A stretch of 64,000 bases of DNA, from assembly GCF_933775445.1 (NCBI RefSeq), contig NC_065873.1, positions 15,996,001-16,060,000 of the forward strand. Reading direction: 5' to 3'. A program made the position numbers and the translations under genes. Numbering within the stretch: the first letter of the stretch is position 1; every line of letters begins with the position of its first letter. Below the pieces are notes generated by a model. The model was not told where the DNA came from and did no database searches. It saw only the letters and a list, made by a program, of their open reading frames with translations. The stretch is from Argentina anserina (lineage: Eukaryota; Streptophyta; Magnoliopsida; Rosales; Rosaceae). Below are positions 60,240 to 64,000 of this stretch, one piece after another.

Positions 60240-63200
60240 CTCCCCCTTGTGTCGCATGCCTAGGTTGCATGGTGCACATATCGTTGCCTCGGTAAAAACC
60301 TTGTCAAGCAAAATAAAAACCTCTTGGGTAAAAACAAAAGCTTGATCGAAGGGAAAAAGAGCACAACGCACCGTCTACATTTGATAGTATCATATGAGGT
60401 AGACTCCCCCTGAAGTCTACGAAACAACTCCCCCTGATTAGCGCCATAATCATGGAGTACAAAGAACAACGTACACAACGTTCATTACATGCTTCTCAAA
60501 CGTAGTCTTGGGCTAATGATTAATCATTAATCTAGCCACACATCCTTAGATCATCCATGCTATACTTAGCCAAACTTAGATCTTAGGAAACAAGATTGCA
60601 TAACAACTCAAAACAAGAGTTTGCAATGAAAATCAGATTCTCGGGTAGAATGACCTTCACTCACTTAAATGGCCATAACTTCTTCGTCAAAATAGGTATC
60701 AGCAAACCGTAAAATGTTCTGAAAAGTAGACACCCGTGTCTTTCCAGTGACATAAGGTTCACAACCTCATCCGATCGGAGCAGTTCACAATGCTCTGTCG
60801 AAGTTGACTTACTTGCAAATTTCCGGACAGGACTGTCCTACTTTGCTAAAACGGCCATAACTCACTCAATATGATAGCTATGAACGAATGGTTGATGTCC
60901 ATGGAAAGTATACACATAGGCCTTTCCAACGGTACCAATTTCACCATATTTCATCGAGCGAGCTGTCTTGTAGGTCTTGTTGAAGTTGACCTACGAAACT
61001 GGACAGATTCTGATTTGTCACATTTAATGTGTCTTTTGCGAAAAGAATGGGGGAATGGACCAATGAAGGACTGATTTTGGTCCAAGACGGAACCGTACGC
61101 ATCATCTACGCTACCAGTGTCGACTGCTACACCAAGGCGTACGTTGATGTTGCTGGAGCTGCTGGCGGCGTTGGTGTGGATAGGATTTGTGTTGGTTCAC
61201 TGAGTGTAGAACTAAACCCATGTCAAAGAAGCAATGCAAGTCCAATGACAATGCATAGGCGCATAGCTAATCACGTCATAATGAAAGCAATAGTGTCCCA
61301 ACAACACTAACATGTATGAATGTATAGCTCATTGAATCTCTTCATCATCTATACTTAGACGGAATAGAGAATCAAGAATTAGCTTCATATGAACACATAT
61401 GGGTATGAGTTCTTGCAACCGATTGTACTACGTTCTCTCGAACGTCGCAATCTGATTACATAAGCTCTCCGTGGTCTGGAGGCATTTAAAGTCCCTCGGG
61501 CACTCTCATATCTGCGTCAAGATCCCTTTACAGATATTCTATGACCACTATCATATGTTGCAAATCAGTTTTCATGGACACTACTACTGATCAAGTAGCG
61601 GAAAGCAATTATGTCCATAACGAGAGAATATAACTCATCGTAGTCAATACTAGGATAATGAGACAATCTTTGCGCCATAAGTCCTGCATATATCGCATGA
61701 CTTCATCTTTCTCATTACACTTGCGAACAACGACCAACATAACAAGTCTAGTTCAGCCTGTATTGATTCTTTCCACTTCGGTCAAGTTGCTCATCGTTGA
61801 TGCTTTACAACGGAACAAGAGCATAAGCGAATACATCATCAATCATGGGAGATCAATACATTAAACACACGCGCGCGCTGTATACGATCAATTCGTGAGA
61901 TTTCTATTCTTCTCTAACATCAACAAAAGGAGTCTGTAGCGTCCCACAGAAACTTAGTTGATACACATGTTTAGAGAATATCTCTTGATGATGGGCGAAA
62001 TACTTGTGCCTACGCACTTCGCTTCTTTCTAGTTTTGATTCTAGAGAATAATGGTCTCCCCCTCATCTAGGCAGGAGCCAAGACCGAAGCTATGACCCTT
62101 ACTAGTCCATCTTTGCGTTTGCCGCCCTTGTTTTGTGGTGCAATGCCACGGGCGCCGACAACACCACAGCGTACGATGGTGCCATCGCCGGCTTCCTTCC
62201 CACTGTCAGGGATGGTGCCAACGGTGCTAGGACCAGGTCATATGAAATTCTCTCATATTCTGAGAGTTCCAACCTTACCGGCACATCACAGCATTTATGT
62301 GCGATCTCGTCACTTTCGCAATATCGGTAAAGTCATTGAGCATCGAATCTTTGACTTTCTGGAGGTCGATAATGCGTTGCACATTTGCTCACTTTGAGTA
62401 GTGCGGGATCTTAATGAGACATAGTGCCACACCACGTCAATTCCTGGCGTTAAAACCAGAATGGGAGCATTCCATATCTCCCCCTAACGACGGGAAATAT
62501 GTCTCATCAAAGTGACCGTCTGCTAATATCGCAGGATAGAGATCAACGGTTGTAGATTGGAAATAGCGGACAAGTGTTGGTGATTCATAAATCATAACCA
62601 ACCAGAATACTTAATCGTTTCAAGTAGACCCATTGAGATAACTACAATAGAGGCACATAAATAACTTTAACCAAATAGGCGTCAGTGAAAAGAACGTTGG
62701 GATCGTATCCAGTGACCATCTGGTACGCACTAAACACTTGGCAAGTTGTGGGTCTGAAACGAATAAGTGTCGCTGCATGCAACATCATTACATATCCCCA
62801 TGCAAAAATCGGCAGGTTAGTACCCATAACCAAGTCCGAGCTCTGCTAGATCGTGCGGTGAATGAACATGAGGAATAATATGTTCAACGACGATCCTAGT
62901 AGATATGCAAAACGAAATCATCAAAGTCGTGGAGGTGAACTCTCCAATGGTATCCATTCAAATAGATTTGAGAGGATAGGAAGGGTGGTGAGCCCTTAGT
63001 ATGATGATCATAGCTAAAAACTTTAGCGAATGCAGCGTTTCTTGTGGAAAGCAAAGCGACGTGTGACCAACGCGTCGATGCTCTTAACCTATGCCATAAA
63101 AATACCGAAAAATGTCCGTATTCGGTTGGATAGGGTCCACTAATGTCACCTTAAATACTTTGTAAGAATGGAATGTTCTCGGTTGGAGCCTTAGCAAATA

Positions 63201-64000
63201 AGGACTTCCTTGAAATCTAGCAAAAGAACAAGCTTAGCAAAATGAGCGATTGGCATCAGAGATTGTCATGGAGGCATTAGAAGACACGGAAGGCATCACA
63301 AGCTCCTGTGAAGGAGGGGATGCCGCCACCGACGGCCTTAATGCCATGGAGCCGCCGAAATAGGCAGGCTCGGCCTCACCGTGCATGGCACGGATAGGCT
63401 CGGCCTCACCGTGTGGAGCATGGGTGAGGTGGTCCTCCAATCGCTTCGTGAACATGAAAAATAGATGATAATGTGAATTTCAAAGAACTCGAATCATCAT
63501 ATCTTGTTCAAAATGACCAAAAAACGATCATGTCAAAACCGAGAAGACAGTAAAACCGAACCCATGATTTAAAGAATCTTGAGTTACATAAAGCTACTGC
63601 TGCAGGCAAGCAAAACGATGTCTACAGGCTAATAAAGCTACTGTCGAAGCTTGAAAAAGATACTGTTAATGAAATCAGACAGATTTATTCCTCTCCATTC
63701 TTAACACAAATATCAAGATGAAAATCCATCATTGGCATGAATGGCCTTTAAAACTTAACAAGGCACGAAGATATACAACATAATCTCCGCACGAGATCCG
63801 TAAAACAACTACCTGCGCCGTAGGACAGTGTGGGTGGTTACGCAATTCGCAAGACACTCGATTTCACGGCGGGACATTCTCAAAATGAAGATTAAGAGAG
63901 TCAACGATGTGGTGAACTTCTCTACACAATACGCCGTAGGATATTGTAAGAGAGGGGATGGCAATCCAATCGAATGTATCACATGGCAATAGAACTACAT
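60056..64000 (-). mobile_element. Second, decayed copia element of the same family (runs off the window)
   Basis: The 3' LTR is at 60056-60239, with the polypurine tract just inside. The flanking pentamer is CATTT; the partner is outside the window. The LTR and the first ~130 bp inside it are nearly identical to the first element. Further in, traces of RT (61420-61700), an int-RT linker (62080-62240), integrase core (62640-63100) and the integrase upstream block (63180-63240, ISRKSLFAKAPTENIPFL) keep the same order but are broken by many frameshifts and stops. RNase H is mostly replaced by unrelated sequence (about 60540-61080). The rest to 64000 is too degraded to assign by eye. Confidence 0.85.

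Overview
The window is nuclear DNA from a eudicot plant. Coding exons are split by AT-rich introns with plant splice sites, gene density is about one gene per 4-5 kb, and the repeats are plant copia, hAT and Mutator-like elements. The copia family and the protein sequences suggest Rosaceae (strawberry, rose or cinquefoil type), but this is an inference.

Left arm (1-20.6 kb) is gene-dense: a nucleotide-sugar transporter (5' end outside the window), a xylem-type papain-like cysteine protease, a DUF89 damage-control phosphatase, a GH28 polygalacturonase, a small conserved coiled-coil protein, an intronless PPR-DYW editing factor (REME1-like), and an aminoacylase-1-like M20 peptidase.

The centre (20.6-34 kb) is dominated by transposable elements. 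A 6.2-kb copia element on the minus strand has 185-bp LTRs and an ATGAT target duplication. It has gag, integrase core, RT and RNase H, but protease and the integrase N-terminal region are replaced by CCGG-rich sequence. Next to it is a ~1-kb Mutator-like element with long inverted termini, into which a related copia solo LTR (ATGTG duplication) has inserted. A small two-exon methyl-CpG-binding-like gene and an eroded hAT-type element follow.

The right arm (34-59.4 kb) returns to genes: a plant-specific two-exon protein, an EXPA13-like expansin with a frameshift near its signal peptide, a short THA8-like PPR protein, a full-length BIG-type Sec7 ARF-GEF (11 exons, 1,710 aa) and an intronless HMG-CoA reductase. 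Two hAT-type non-autonomous elements with perfect 8-bp duplications lie at 38.8 and 45.5 kb. The window ends (60.1-64 kb) in a second, decayed copy of the same copia family.

Gene order (transporter, XCP, DUF89 phosphatase ... BIG, HMGR) recalls two related Arabidopsis segments (At4g35335-At4g35380 and At2g17340-At2g17370), so the gene backbone looks ancestral and has been expanded by repeats. No single pathway links the genes. Several act in cell-wall or xylem biology (protease, polygalacturonase, expansin, nucleotide-sugar transport), and others in membrane traffic, isoprenoid synthesis and organelle RNA processing.
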